DNA of 64,000 nucleotides from Rhizobium sp. R634 (GCF_002211305.1 NZ_LOKW01000024.1:310001-374000); one strand, 5' to 3'; shown: positions 18,014 through 26,842, numbered from the stretch's first letter. The notes: generated by a model not told the origin, from the letters alone. Numbers and translations: made by a program.

Positions 18014-18107
18014 CTGAAAACCTCGTTTTACCTGTTAAGCTCAAGAGTATTTGGCGGGCCTTGCGTGAAGCTGTCTGTTATGCGGACAGCGAGGCCAAAT
18101 ATTCAAC

Positions 18108-18135
18108 TTCAGCCGGGCGTTTCCGTCCGGCTGAA
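18108..18135. terminator. hairpin after rem
   Basis: A 9-bp perfect stem, ttcagccgg (18108-18116)/ccggctgaa (18127-18135), 3 bp beyond the rem stop codon. No U-run follows on the minus strand, so it may be a weak terminator or mRNA stabiliser separating rem from the flgE promoter. Confidence 0.5.
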
Positions 18136-18138
18136 AAA

Positions 18139-18810
18139 TCAAGCCCAATCAATGCAGTAACCAAGGAAGCGCTTGGAATCGACCGGATCGACGCCGAGCT
18201 TCTTGCGCAGCTTCTTGCGCAGCTTCGAGATGTGGCTTTCGACGACATTCTCCTCGACCTCTTCGTCGAAGATGCCGTAGATGGCGTTGAAGATCTGGGT
18301 CTTGGTGACCCGGCGACCTCGGTTGGCGATCAAATATTCGAGGATGCGCCGCTCGCGCCGGGGAAGCGCGAAGACCTCGCCGTTGATCTCGGGATCACGG
18401 CCATCCGAAAAGACGCGGATCGCGCCGATATCGGTATGGTTGGCAATCGCCTTCAGCCGGCGCCGGATGGCCGCCGCCCTCGCGAGGATCTCACGGGGGT
18501 GAACCGGCTTGCGCACCACGTCGTCGACGCCGCAATCGAAAAGCGCAAGGGTATTTTCGAGCGACGGCTGATCGCTGACCGCGATCACCGGCGCCATCGA
18601 CCGATCCCGGATTGCCCGGGGCAGCTCCAGACTGCGCTGGCCCTGGCCTATGAGGAAAGCCTCGACGGCCGCAATGTCGGAATCCGCAGCGGTCTGTACC
18701 CACTCGCCGAATTCCGCTGGATCAAAGCCGGTCGAGGGAATGCCCTCACGGCCAAACAGAGATGTGTATCCATCTTTTACGAGCTCACGCTCATCAACCA
18801 CTACGATCAT
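18139..18810 (-). CDS. rem: OmpR-type orphan response regulator Rem, activator of flagellar genes
   Basis: Class II regulator of motility (223 aa). Residues 1-115 form a degenerate receiver and residues 130-223 a winged-helix OmpR/PhoB DNA-binding domain (LPRRERRILEYLIANRGRRV, ENVVESHISKLRKKLRKKLG). Where the phospho-accepting Asp should be, the sequence reads DIAAVEAFLIGQG, with Glu at residue 50, so phosphorylation is unlikely. A 12-bp tandem duplication encodes KLRKKLRKK. In S. meliloti Rem is switched on by VisNR and activates flagellar and motor genes. No partner kinase gene is adjacent. Confidence 0.93.
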   Translation of the reverse strand: MIVVVDERELVKDGYTSLFGREGIPSTGFDPAEFGEWVQTAADSDIAAVEAFLIGQGQRSLELPRAIRDRSMAPVIAVSDQPSLENTLALFDCGVDDVVRKPVHPREILARAAAIRRRLKAIANHTDIGAIRVFSDGRDPEINGEVFALPRRERRILEYLIANRGRRVTKTQIFNAIYGIFDEEVEENVVESHISKLRKKLRKKLGVDPVDSKRFLGYCIDWA

Positions 18811-19090
18811 TCGTCCGCCTCCGAATCAGTGTGGCACTTCGATGATCTATGGGTACGAATCGCACGAATCGGCGACAACTCGTTAAAGTTAATGGCAGAA
18901 ATTAATAATTGATTAAGATCTCGGTGGCGATTTGATCTATATCTAGTAGGAGCGCCTGTTTATGCACACAAAAATTTCGTGGAAAAGTTAACGCTCCCTT
19001 AATTATGACTTGCGCACAGGATTCCTGCCGGATTCCTGCCGTATTATGACACAGTTTCGTCACAATGGGCCGCTTCAATTTTTGATTGAA
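18811..19090 (-). promoter_or_regulatory. rem upstream region with tandem 11-bp repeat
   Basis: 280 bp without a gene, between rem and the transglycosylase. It is AT-rich near 18890-19010 and holds two abutting copies of gattcctgccg at 19020-19030 and 19031-19041, about 210-231 bp before the rem start codon. It must carry the rem promoter, and the direct repeat is a candidate activator (VisNR) site. No clear -35/-10 pair was assigned. Confidence 0.4.
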
Positions 19091-19675
19091 TTAGTTTCGG
19101 CAGAAGCTACTCGCATTGGGAGTCCACTTGCCATACCCCGTGGCGACCAGATTGGTGATGACGCGACAGACATATCGCTTCTGGGCGGGGTCGTTGTTGG
19201 GGCCGGCATGGTATCTGGCTACCGCCATCGTCCAGGTTTCGTGCCGATCATGGAGGTTGCGGAGGAATTTCGCCGCATACTCCACGTTGCGATGCGGGTC
19301 GAACATATCCTCGGCGGAGCCGAAATTCTCACCATGATAGTAGTGGTTGATCTGCATGCAGCCGATGTCGATGAGCTTTGCGCCGCTCCTTCGGGCGACA
19401 TCGAACTGCTTCATCGCATCCTGCTCGGAGGGCGGAAAGATTGCCTTGCCCTCGACATTCATGGCGTAGGGATAGAGCGACCCCTTGCGGCCGGTTTCCG
19501 TCAGGCCGACCGAATAGAGAATGCCTTCCGGGATGCCGTATTTGGCAGCCGCCGACTGGATTTCGCGTTCGCAGGCGCCGGTGGAGGCTGATACCTCAGA
19601 GGTAAACGCCACCAGCGCCGCTGCTGCCAGGCCGGCCAGCATAAACGTCTTCGATACCGGTCTCGCCTGCGCCAT
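19091..19675 (-). CDS. periplasmic lytic transglycosylase (SLT family) of the flagellar cluster
   Basis: 194 aa. Signal peptide at residues 1-30 (SKTFMLAGLAAAALVAFTSE). An SLT-type lysozyme-like domain follows with the catalytic Glu in YSVGLTETGRKGS, GCMQINHYYHGENF, and VARYHAGPNN. It would cut peptidoglycan to let the rod pass. The ATG at 19675 has GGAGG 5 nt upstream, inside the 3' end of fliK, so the genes overlap by 80 bp in different frames. FlgJ in this genome lacks its muramidase domain, so this enzyme probably supplies that activity. Confidence 0.85.
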   Translation of the reverse strand: MAQARPVSKTFMLAGLAAAALVAFTSEVSASTGACEREIQSAAAKYGIPEGILYSVGLTETGRKGSLYPYAMNVEGKAIFPPSEQDAMKQFDVARRSGAKLIDIGCMQINHYYHGENFGSAEDMFDPHRNVEYAAKFLRNLHDRHETWTMAVARYHAGPNNDPAQKRYVCRVITNLVATGYGKWTPNASSFCRN

Positions 19676-21056
19676 TGAAGCCTCCATCCGTCCGCTGCGC
19701 CGTCTGATTCTGGCGCTCTCGCGCCGCGCCGCCCTGCCCCTGCTGGGCAAGCGACTGCTGCTGGGAGGCCTGGCCCTGGCTGCCTGCCTGGTTGCCCGCA
19801 TCGGCACGCTCGACGGGCGCCATGCTGACCGTCACGTTCTCGATCGTGTAACCCTGGCTGCGCAACGCTTCGAGAATCTTGCCGTGATCTTCCTTCAGTT
19901 GGCGGTAAGCCGCGCCCGTCTCGACCTTGAGATCGACGTTCAGCGCGTCGCCGGACAGGCGCATGGTCGCCGTCACCAGGCCGAGATCGATCGGGTTCAT
20001 CTGGATCTTCAGCGTATTAACCACCTTGCCGGTGCTCGTCCACTCCGCCGCGTTGGACAGGGCCGAGCTCGGCTGCATGGCTCGCGCCCATTCGGAGTCG
20101 CCGGAGAGAGCGGCCGTGACGGCGGCAGAATTCGAATTCTGCGCCAGGCCGATATAGCGGCGTGATTCGAGGACCGAAACATTTTCGAGATCGGCCTTTT
20201 TGGACCCGTCCTTCGGTCCTGCTTGGTCCGCGCCGATATGCATATCCATCGATACGCCGCGGCCATCGGCGCGGCTGATCCTGAACGTCCTGCCATCGGC
20301 CGCGTCGGCATTCTCCGTTCCCGGAAGCATGGCGTCGTCCGCCTTGCCGCTCTCGACGCTGCTGACGGCCGCCAGTGCATCGGTCGCGTGGCCGTCGGCC
20401 TTGGCGTTGATACCGTCGATTTTCCTGTCTGATGCAGCCGCCTCATCAGCCTTGGCCGACGCCTGATGCGCAACGACTGCCGCCGGCAAAGCCGCAGCAC
20501 CTTCGGAAGGCTCCTGCTTCAACAGGCCTAGGACATCGGAAATACCGCCGTCGTCGTCACCGCTGCTCTCCTTATCCGCATCCGTTTCCGATGCTTCGGC
20601 CTTCACGTGCTTGGCGCCTTTGGCTGCCTGGGCGACATCGGCTGCAGCGGCGTCTTTCGGATCGAGCGTGCCGAAAGCGAGATCGGCCGACATTTTTGCC
20701 TGGTTCTTTGCAGGCTTTGCCGCGACCTTTCCAGCATTGGCGAGATCGGTGATTTTCCCCGGCTCCACTTCCGCCTGCGCCTTCAGCGCGGCATCGCTGA
20801 GATCGATCAACGGCTTTGCGCCGCGGCTGCGGATAGCCCGCGCCGTCTTTTCCGCCGCACCTTCGGCAACCGCGCCCTCGTCCGACTGCGCCTCATCAGA
20901 CTCGCTGTTGGCCGCGCCGCCGCTCGCCTTGGCAAGCGCATCGAAGAACCCGTTTTTCTGGTCGGCGGCATCAGCCTTTCCGCCCTGGCGCGCGGATTTC
21001 GCGGCCGCGGCCGTCTCCGTACCAGGGGCTCCGCCCGAAACGCTCATATCCATCAT
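19596..21056 (-). CDS. fliK: hook-length control protein FliK (formerly MotD)
   Basis: Secreted molecular ruler that ends hook growth and switches export to filament proteins (486 aa). The N-terminal 330 residues are low-complexity, Ala/Asp/Lys-rich and disordered, as usual. The C-terminal domain carries the FliK signature LKIQMNPIDLGLVTATMRLS, VETGAAYRQLKEDHGKILEA and LRSQGYTIENVTVSM, then a Gln-rich tail. It lies between motC and the transglycosylase; the S. meliloti equivalent was first called MotD because of this position beside motC. Confidence 0.9.
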   Translation of the reverse strand: MMDMSVSGGAPGTETAAAAKSARQGGKADAADQKNGFFDALAKASGGAANSESDEAQSDEGAVAEGAAEKTARAIRSRGAKPLIDLSDAALKAQAEVEPGKITDLANAGKVAAKPAKNQAKMSADLAFGTLDPKDAAAADVAQAAKGAKHVKAEASETDADKESSGDDDGGISDVLGLLKQEPSEGAAALPAAVVAHQASAKADEAAASDRKIDGINAKADGHATDALAAVSSVESGKADDAMLPGTENADAADGRTFRISRADGRGVSMDMHIGADQAGPKDGSKKADLENVSVLESRRYIGLAQNSNSAAVTAALSGDSEWARAMQPSSALSNAAEWTSTGKVVNTLKIQMNPIDLGLVTATMRLSGDALNVDLKVETGAAYRQLKEDHGKILEALRSQGYTIENVTVSMAPVERADAGNQAGSQGQASQQQSLAQQGQGGAARERQNQTAQRTDGGFNGAGETGIEDVYAGRPGSSGAGGVYL

Positions 21057-21057
21057 G

Positions 21058-22347
21058 TTAATTGCCTTCCTGCGCCAGAAGACTGTCGATCTCGTCGAGC
21101 CTGGATCGACTGGTCGTCACAAATGCGTTGAATGAGGGGTCGGTATCCTGGCTTTGGCCAGTCGATGCCACACCTCCTGGAATAGGCTCGGGATGCGCGC
21201 TTGGCGCCCCCGGTTGCGTAGCTAGAGCCGCAGCCTTTTCAGAAGTGATTTCTTGATGCTCATCGTTAGAGGCGGATGCTTGCGTCAGGCTTGCCGGATC
21301 TGGCGCGCGCAGGATCTGCTCCGCGACGGATCTCGCCGCCTCCTGCAGCGCCTGATCCCGGGGCGAGAGCGCATTGCCATCGATGCCGCTGACATTTTTC
21401 GCCGCCCGGTCGATATCGTCCGTCGGCAAGCCGGCCATGCCGCCATAGAAATCGGCGAGCGGGCCGAAAGCATTGTCGGTTCCCGCACCAAGCGATTGCA
21501 CGCGTTCCACCGCCATACGCGCCAACTCCGGCTTGCCCGATATTGCCGCGGCGCGGGCAATGCGCAGATAAACCTCGCGCTGGCGCGGAGCATCCATGAA
21601 CGACAGAATGTCGATAACATCCTGCGGCTTCACATCGTGATCATGACCGACGACGAGCTTGACGAAGAGATCGGCGAACTGACCGGCATAGGGCGAATGC
21701 AGGAAGCGCCTGATATAACGCTGCGAATAGGCCATTCCCCTGTCGACCATTCCCTTATCGAGGCAGATGGCGACGGAGCGGCGCAACGCTGCCTCCTCGA
21801 CGATCGTGCCCGGCGCCGCGAGACGCGCCTGATCGTAAAGATCCAGCGCTTCCGTCGGCTTTGTCGCGATCAGCACATTGCCGCCGATCAGCGCAAGATA
21901 AGGGCCGATCTTCTTGTCGCGATATTCCCTGGACGTCTCCTCCAGCGTCTTCGCAACGAGGAGCCCCTTGCCGCTCAGATATTTGCGCAGAACATCGGTG
22001 ACACGATTGTCGAAATAGCCATTGACGTCGTGGGCGATCAGATATTCGAGCGTCTGCGGATTGCCGCCGCTCATCGCGTAGATCAATGCGGCGTCTACAT
22101 TGCGGTCGTCGTCGAAGATCGAGGGATCGACAGTGCGCAGCCGCTGATCGATCGTACCCAGCATGAAACGCTGCATTTCGCCGGCCGAATGATCGCCGGC
22201 AGCGACGGAATCCTGCACGAACTGCAGCGACCGCAGCATCTTGTACGGCGCAAGATCGTCCGGATCCTCGGCATTGCTTACGGCTGGCGAGAGTATCGCC
22301 AGGCCGAGGGCCACAAATCCGAAGGTGCGATGCTGACGGCGCGCCAT
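21058..22347 (-). CDS. motC: periplasmic motility protein MotC
   Basis: Periplasmic partner of MotB in rhizobial motors (429 aa). The start at 22347 gives a signal peptide (ARRQHRTFGFVALGLAILSP, cleavage near SNAED); a longer frame to 22401 would put 18 non-signal residues in front. The mature protein is helical with repeat-like segments (ALDLYDQARLAAPGTIVEEA, ARAAAISGKPELARMAVERV), suggesting TPR-like folding, and a Ser/Pro-rich tail. It lies 10 bp after motB. MotC is thought to open or position MotB, and MotE (33468) acts as its chaperone. Confidence 0.92.
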   Translation of the reverse strand: MARRQHRTFGFVALGLAILSPAVSNAEDPDDLAPYKMLRSLQFVQDSVAAGDHSAGEMQRFMLGTIDQRLRTVDPSIFDDDRNVDAALIYAMSGGNPQTLEYLIAHDVNGYFDNRVTDVLRKYLSGKGLLVAKTLEETSREYRDKKIGPYLALIGGNVLIATKPTEALDLYDQARLAAPGTIVEEAALRRSVAICLDKGMVDRGMAYSQRYIRRFLHSPYAGQFADLFVKLVVGHDHDVKPQDVIDILSFMDAPRQREVYLRIARAAAISGKPELARMAVERVQSLGAGTDNAFGPLADFYGGMAGLPTDDIDRAAKNVSGIDGNALSPRDQALQEAARSVAEQILRAPDPASLTQASASNDEHQEITSEKAAALATQPGAPSAHPEPIPGGVASTGQSQDTDPSFNAFVTTSRSRLDEIDSLLAQEGN

Positions 22348-22357
22348 CCTGTTTTCC

Positions 22358-23674
22358 TTAATCCGCCTGCACCAGAATCTCGATCCGGCGGTTGGCCGCA
22401 TCGAACGGGTCAGCCGGCACCTTCAGCCGGCGGTCGGCGAAACCGGAGACCTGAGATATGCGCTTTTCGTCGAGCCCGCCGCGCACCAACATGTAATAGG
22501 CGCTCTGGGCACGGTCCATTGAAAGCCGCCAGTTCTCGTTCTGGGTACCTTTATATTGTCGCCCGTCCGTGTGGCCGCGGATAGCCACCGCGCCACCCCT
22601 CTCCTTCAGGATCTCGCCGATCTTGCTCATGGCGAGCACCATCTCCTGGCGCGGAACCGCGGAGCCGATATTGAACATCGAGTCGTCGGTCTGGTCGGAG
22701 ATACTCACCAGAAGCCCGCCTTCGGCTGCCGTCACCGTCAAGCCTTCTGCGAGTTTGCCGGCAACTCCGCCGATCTGCTGGGCGATCTGCTCCTGGAGCT
22801 GCCTTGCCTCTTCCTTTTGCTGCTCTTCGGTTTCGGCCGCGCTCTTGTCCGCCTCCTTCTGGTGGTCGGCGTCCTTTTGCGCGTCGGTCTTCTTTTCGTC
22901 GGGCGTTTTGCCGTCCCCCTTGCCATCCTGGGCCTGCACCTCGCCCTTCGCGTCCTGGGACGGTTTCTGTTCCGGCACCGGCACCGGCTTCAGATCCTGG
23001 GGCGTCACATTCTCGGCCTTGGCAATTTCGGTCGGTTCGCTTTCGCTCGCCTGTTCCTCACTCTTGCCGGGAGGCTGCGACTTGCCTGCCGTCGTAACCT
23101 CGACCTGCTTCGTCCAGAAATCCGGATCGAAGGGATCGCGATAGGCCTCGCCGCCATCAGCGCCGGTCGCCGGGCCGGAATCAGCCGCGCCGCCATCGCC
23201 CTTGGCGCTGACATTGGCCTGCTGGCCGACTTCCTGCGCGATCTCGGCGAGAACCGAATAGGGGTTTTCGAAGAAGTCGGCTTCCGAATAATTGGTGTGG
23301 TCGCCTGAGGTCGATGTCTGGTCGTCACCGTCCGCGGCTGACTTGCCCTCGGTCGGATTTTCTTCCTTCTGCTTCGACTTTTCCTGCTTCTCCTCGCCCT
23401 CGTCATTTTTGACGGGCTTCTTCAGGCCCTTCTCGGTCGGCTTTTCGTCGGCAAGCTTGATCGGGTTGAAATAGGTCGCGACCGCAGCCTTGGTCTCCTC
23501 GTTGGCGGCATTGACCAGCCACATGACCAGGAAGAACGCCATCATCGCCGTCATGAAATCGGCATAGGCAATTTTCCACGCACCGCCATGGGCGCCATCG
23601 TGATCGCCGCCGCCATGTCTCTTGACGATGATGATCTCGTTCTTGCCGTGGTGGTGGTTTTCGCCTTCACTCAT
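22358..23674 (-). CDS. motB: flagellar stator protein MotB
   Basis: Stator subunit that couples proton flow to rotation (438 aa, longer than the 308-aa enterobacterial form). The single membrane helix holds YADFMTAMMAFFLVMWLVNA with the proton-binding Asp39. About 200 charged residues follow (Glu/Lys/Asp-rich linker). The C-terminal OmpA-like peptidoglycan-binding domain has VAIRGHTDGRQYKGTQ and ANRRIEILVQAD. The extended linker is the probable MotC contact region. It starts within the last 4 bases of the FliH-like gene. motA is in a different operon at 40762. Confidence 0.95.
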   Translation of the reverse strand: MSEGENHHHGKNEIIIVKRHGGGDHDGAHGGAWKIAYADFMTAMMAFFLVMWLVNAANEETKAAVATYFNPIKLADEKPTEKGLKKPVKNDEGEEKQEKSKQKEENPTEGKSAADGDDQTSTSGDHTNYSEADFFENPYSVLAEIAQEVGQQANVSAKGDGGAADSGPATGADGGEAYRDPFDPDFWTKQVEVTTAGKSQPPGKSEEQASESEPTEIAKAENVTPQDLKPVPVPEQKPSQDAKGEVQAQDGKGDGKTPDEKKTDAQKDADHQKEADKSAAETEEQQKEEARQLQEQIAQQIGGVAGKLAEGLTVTAAEGGLLVSISDQTDDSMFNIGSAVPRQEMVLAMSKIGEILKERGGAVAIRGHTDGRQYKGTQNENWRLSMDRAQSAYYMLVRGGLDEKRISQVSGFADRRLKVPADPFDAANRRIEILVQAD

Positions 23675-24300
23675 TCGAGAACTTTCTTCAAGCTGGCCGC
23701 CCAGGCGGACATACGGGTGACGATGACGGATTCGCCGATTTCCACGGCAAGATCGATATCGTCGGTCTCAACGTGGCGAACCGCCGTGGCGTGTTCGCCG
23801 AGCTCGGCCTTCAACCAATCGAAAAGCGGTGTCGGCCCTCTGACGACGATCGGTCCGGCCGCGCCTTCCAGGATCGCATCGCGCAGCAGTGCGGCGAGGT
23901 TCTCCGCAGCCTTGACGGCGAGCGCGTCGGTCATCACGGGCGCGATTGCCGCCGCGGCACCGGCGCTCACCAGTTCGGCGACTTCCTCGGCGATATCGCG
24001 GATACGGGATGCAATCACCGCCGCCGCCTCGACTTCGTAGCGGAGCTTCAGTTCCTCGAGTTCGCGGGCGTGGGCCTCGGCCAGCGCCCGCGCCTCGAGC
24101 TCGTACTTTTCCGTCAATTCCGCGGTCGCTGCGGCATGGCCTTCAGCATAGGCCTCGCGGCGCTCCGCCTCGACGTCGATGACAGGCTCGCTCGGCATCT
24201 CAGGAAAACCGGCGCCGGCGAAATCATCTACGTCGATGATCGGCGCTGGCGATTCCGGTTCACCGAAATCCTTCAAATACCGGGAAAGCGAAATGCTCAT
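23671..24300 (-). CDS. FliH-like flagellar export ATPase regulator (probable)
   Basis: 209 aa. The N-terminal region is acidic; residues 50-100 form a long Ala/Glu-rich helix (AERREAYAEGHAAATAELTE, LAEAHARELEELKLRYEVEA). The C-terminal domain has GPTPLFDWLKAELGEHATAV and DIDLAVEIGESVIVTRMSAW. A central coiled coil followed by a compact C-terminal domain is the FliH/V-ATPase-E-like plan, so it may regulate FliI. It is the first gene of the motB-motC-fliK operon and overlaps motB by 4 bp. Start uncertain (24300 or 24309). A perfect palindrome ccgtttcgaaacgg lies at 24372-24385 upstream. Confidence 0.62.
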   Translation of the reverse strand: MSISLSRYLKDFGEPESPAPIIDVDDFAGAGFPEMPSEPVIDVEAERREAYAEGHAAATAELTEKYELEARALAEAHARELEELKLRYEVEAAAVIASRIRDIAEEVAELVSAGAAAAIAPVMTDALAVKAAENLAALLRDAILEGAAGPIVVRGPTPLFDWLKAELGEHATAVRHVETDDIDLAVEIGESVIVTRMSAWAASLKKVLE

Positions 24301-24502
24301 AAAACCCATCCAGCATTGGCGAGGCATGCCGCATGCCCACCCCGCTCAAAATGACCTTGTGCGCCGGCATGCCGTTTCGAAACGGGCAAGGGCTTGGCCT
24401 TGCGTCGGCACGAATTCGGACGATGCCTTCATGCCGGAAACTAGGAAGTCAAACTTGCGCGAGGATGAATGGCACTCCCAACGTCCGTGTTCGCGCCTAC
24501 CT

Positions 24503-25465
24503 TTACTCCAGCAGAATGAGGATCTTGCTTGCCGCCGTGTTGAGGATCGAGATCGCTTCGACGGCCATCTGCTTCTGCGTCTCGATCGCCTTCTGACGGA
24601 TCGACGCCTCGTCCATGTCGGTATCGACCAGCGCGCCCACACTCTTGTCGATCGAATCGGACAGGTTGGCGGTGTAATCGATCTGATCGTCGATGCGCGC
24701 TTTCATCACGCCGATCGAAGCGGCCGTTGTCGTCAACGTGGAGAGCAAGGAATCGGTGACATCGAGCATATCGACGAGCTGCGCGTCGGTCGTGTTCTTG
24801 CCGATCGCGATTTCCGTGCCGGTCGCCGGCGTCGTCGAGCTCGCGTTCAGCAGGTAGTAGTTGCGGGGGCCGGTCCCGCTGTTGTTGATTGCCTGCGCAT
24901 CGACCGATTTGGTCAACAGGCCGCCGCTGGCATTGTTCTTATCGATGAGAATGGTCTGCGACGATGGAAAATCGATGCTCTGGGCCTGATACTCGCCGGT
25001 CGAGGCGCGCACGAAGCCCGAGATGACCGACCATGTCGGGGGGGCAGCAGAATCGCCGTTCAGCAGCCAGTTCTCGCCTGCGAACGACGTCGATTCGACG
25101 ACCGTCTGCAGCTGCTGCTTATATTCGCTGATCTCGGCGTTGATCTTGTCCTTGTCTGTGCCCGGCTCTCTTGCCGCAACCAGCTTGGTACGGATCTGAG
25201 TGATGAGATCGATCGCCGAATTCATCGCCGTATAGGTCGCATCCACTTTCGCGGCACCAAGGCCGAGCGCATCTCCGATCGTACCGAGATTGGTGCTGTC
25301 AGAGCGCATGACGGTCGCGATGGACCAATAGGACGCATCATCGGCGGCCGTCTCGATACGATATCCCGAGGAAACTTGCTGCTGGGTCTGGCTGGCTTCT
25401 TTATTGATGCTGCGCAGCACCGCAAGCGCATTCACCGCGGCCGCGCTGGTAATCTTAACGGTCAT
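24503..25465 (-). CDS. flaD: divergent flagellin FlaD
   Basis: Flagellin family protein (320 aa). The D0/D1 ends are recognisable (VSSGYRIETAADDASYWSIA; ALVDTDMDEASIRQKAIETQ), but it differs clearly from the three neighbours and has a distinct middle (NYYLLNASSTTPATGTEIAI). The last residues, ASKILILLE, replace the QNILSLFR end of the others. It is probably a minor filament component. The 299-bp gap to flaC contains a terminator at 25675 and a leader hairpin ccgacgg/ccgtcgg at 25535-25553, about 70 nt before the start codon. The letter D is by order after flaA-flaC. Confidence 0.88.
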   Translation of the reverse strand: MTVKITSAAAVNALAVLRSINKEASQTQQQVSSGYRIETAADDASYWSIATVMRSDSTNLGTIGDALGLGAAKVDATYTAMNSAIDLITQIRTKLVAAREPGTDKDKINAEISEYKQQLQTVVESTSFAGENWLLNGDSAAPPTWSVISGFVRASTGEYQAQSIDFPSSQTILIDKNNASGGLLTKSVDAQAINNSGTGPRNYYLLNASSTTPATGTEIAIGKNTTDAQLVDMLDVTDSLLSTLTTTAASIGVMKARIDDQIDYTANLSDSIDKSVGALVDTDMDEASIRQKAIETQKQMAVEAISILNTAASKILILLE

Positions 25466-25674
25466 CGACAGGGTCTCGGATAAAGTGAAAGGGCAGGCCG
25501 GATTGCCGGCGGCGACTGACGTGGCGTCATGCCTCCGACGGGGGTTCCGTCGGCGTCTCGCAAAAACAAATCAACTCAAGGCGAGGTTAACTCGATACCA
25601 AGCTGTTGGGCAAGGGCGCGGCCCACGCGCGCAAACAGCGGAACTTCGCACCAATCAACCTATTGATATAAAAT

Positions 25675-25700
25675 AAAAAACCGCGCCGTTTCGGGCGCGG
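25675..25700 (-). terminator. flaC terminator
   Basis: On the minus strand a CCGCGCC/GGCGCGG stem (25681-25687/25694-25700) is followed by TTTTTT and further A/T-rich bases. It lies 65 bp after the flaC stop and is a typical intrinsic terminator, so flaC and flaD are separate units. Confidence 0.85.
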
Positions 25701-25764
25701 TTCGTGAGGTTTTCTGCTTGCCGACGGACGGCGGCGCAAGATTCGGTCCAGCTTCAGCCGAGCG

Positions 25765-26676
25765 TTAGCTGCGGAACAGGGTGAGGATGTTCTGAGCGCT
25801 GGAATTGGCGATCGACAGCGACTGGATCGCCAGCTGCTGCTGGGTTTGCAAGGCCGTCAGCTTGCTCGATTCCTCTTCCATGTCGGCGTCAACGAGGCGT
25901 CCGACGCCTGAGTCGATCGAATCGCTCAGCGCTCCTACGAAATTTTCCTGGAGTTCGATACGGGTGGAAATCGAACCGAGCTGCGATGCAGCCTTGGTCA
26001 TCGCTTCCAAGCCGGCCTCGATCGAGGTCAGGGCCATGGAGATCTCAGCCGAACCGAAGGTGCTGATGTCCATCGAATAGATCGAACCGATCGTGCCGTA
26101 TGAGGTGCCGATAATGCCCGAGGTCGTCTCAATCGTGCCGGTCGCAGTCATGCCGAAGAGAACGTTGCCTGTGGAGCTCGTGTCCAGAACGTAGTCCGTC
26201 GTCTTGACCGAGACGTTGCCGTTGCCGTCACGGACGAAGGTCGATACGACGCTCTTGGTGCCGTCAGCGCCGGCAACCCAGTTTTCACCGGAGAAGGAAG
26301 CCGACTGCGCGATGCTGAGCAGTTGCTGCTGCAACTGGCCGATTTCTTCCTGGACCTTGGTCTTGTCGACGCCCTTTTCGGTCGCGGCGACGATCTTGGC
26401 CTTGATCTCACTGATGACGTCGATTGCACTGTCCATGGCGGAATAAGCGGTATCGACCTTAGCGGCGCCGAGACCGAGAGCGTCGGAAACGGCCGAAAGT
26501 GCCTTGTTGTCCGAACGCATGGTCGTCGCGATCGACCAATAGGCAGCGTTGTCGGACGCCTTTTCGACACGATAACCCGACGAGACGCGGTTCTGCGTAT
26601 CTTCGAGGTTGTCGTTGATACCGCGGAGGGTCTGAAGGGCGGCCATCGCCGCGACATTCGTCAAAATGCTGGTCAT
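25765..26676 (-). CDS. flaC: flagellin FlaC
   Basis: Filament subunit (303 aa). Conserved ends: TSILTNVAAMAALQTLRGIN, VSSGYRVEKASDNAAYWSIA, and the C-terminus QQLAIQSLSIANSSAQNILT. The central D2-like part (about residues 135-215) differs most from FlaA and FlaB. The block ALGLGAAKVDTAYSAMDSAI is shared with FlaB. It has its own upstream conserved promoter/leader block and downstream terminator. Ribosome site AAGGGG before ATG 26676. Surface Ser/Thr residues in the central part could be glycosylation sites for the enzyme at 29509; that is inferred. Confidence 0.95.
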   Translation of the reverse strand: MTSILTNVAAMAALQTLRGINDNLEDTQNRVSSGYRVEKASDNAAYWSIATTMRSDNKALSAVSDALGLGAAKVDTAYSAMDSAIDVISEIKAKIVAATEKGVDKTKVQEEIGQLQQQLLSIAQSASFSGENWVAGADGTKSVVSTFVRDGNGNVSVKTTDYVLDTSSTGNVLFGMTATGTIETTSGIIGTSYGTIGSIYSMDISTFGSAEISMALTSIEAGLEAMTKAASQLGSISTRIELQENFVGALSDSIDSGVGRLVDADMEEESSKLTALQTQQQLAIQSLSIANSSAQNILTLFRS

Positions 26677-26712
26677 GAAATGATTGCCCCTTGTCGGCAG
26701 GTGGAAAAAAGG

Positions 26713-26836
26713 GACATTCCGGAATGTTACCGGGAGCGGGGATCAGCATCATGCCTGTTAACCGGTTGTTAGTATCGGTTAACCCGCCGTCTCGTTGACC
26801 TGAGAAAACAGCATTATGGTTAATCAACCGTTAACA
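26713..26836 (-). promoter_or_regulatory. flaC promoter/leader block shared with flaB
   Basis: Nearest the gene is a perfect palindrome acattccggaatgt (26714-26727), likely a hairpin in the mRNA leader. Further up, a 23-bp stretch (26741-26763) is identical to 27898-27920 before flaB. It is followed by GTTAAC sites (26757, 26778) and a box cctgagaaaacagcattatg (26799-26818, continuing to 26823) that matches the flaB copy at 27955-27978. The upstream box is a candidate Rem site and the hairpin a candidate FlbT target. Confidence 0.6.
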
Positions 26837-26842
26837 GAAATT

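Noticed and set aside
18198..18230. Short tandem repeat cttcttgcgcag considered as a non-coding repeat
   Set aside because: It lies inside rem and encodes KLRKKLRKK in the DNA-binding domain, so it is a coding feature.
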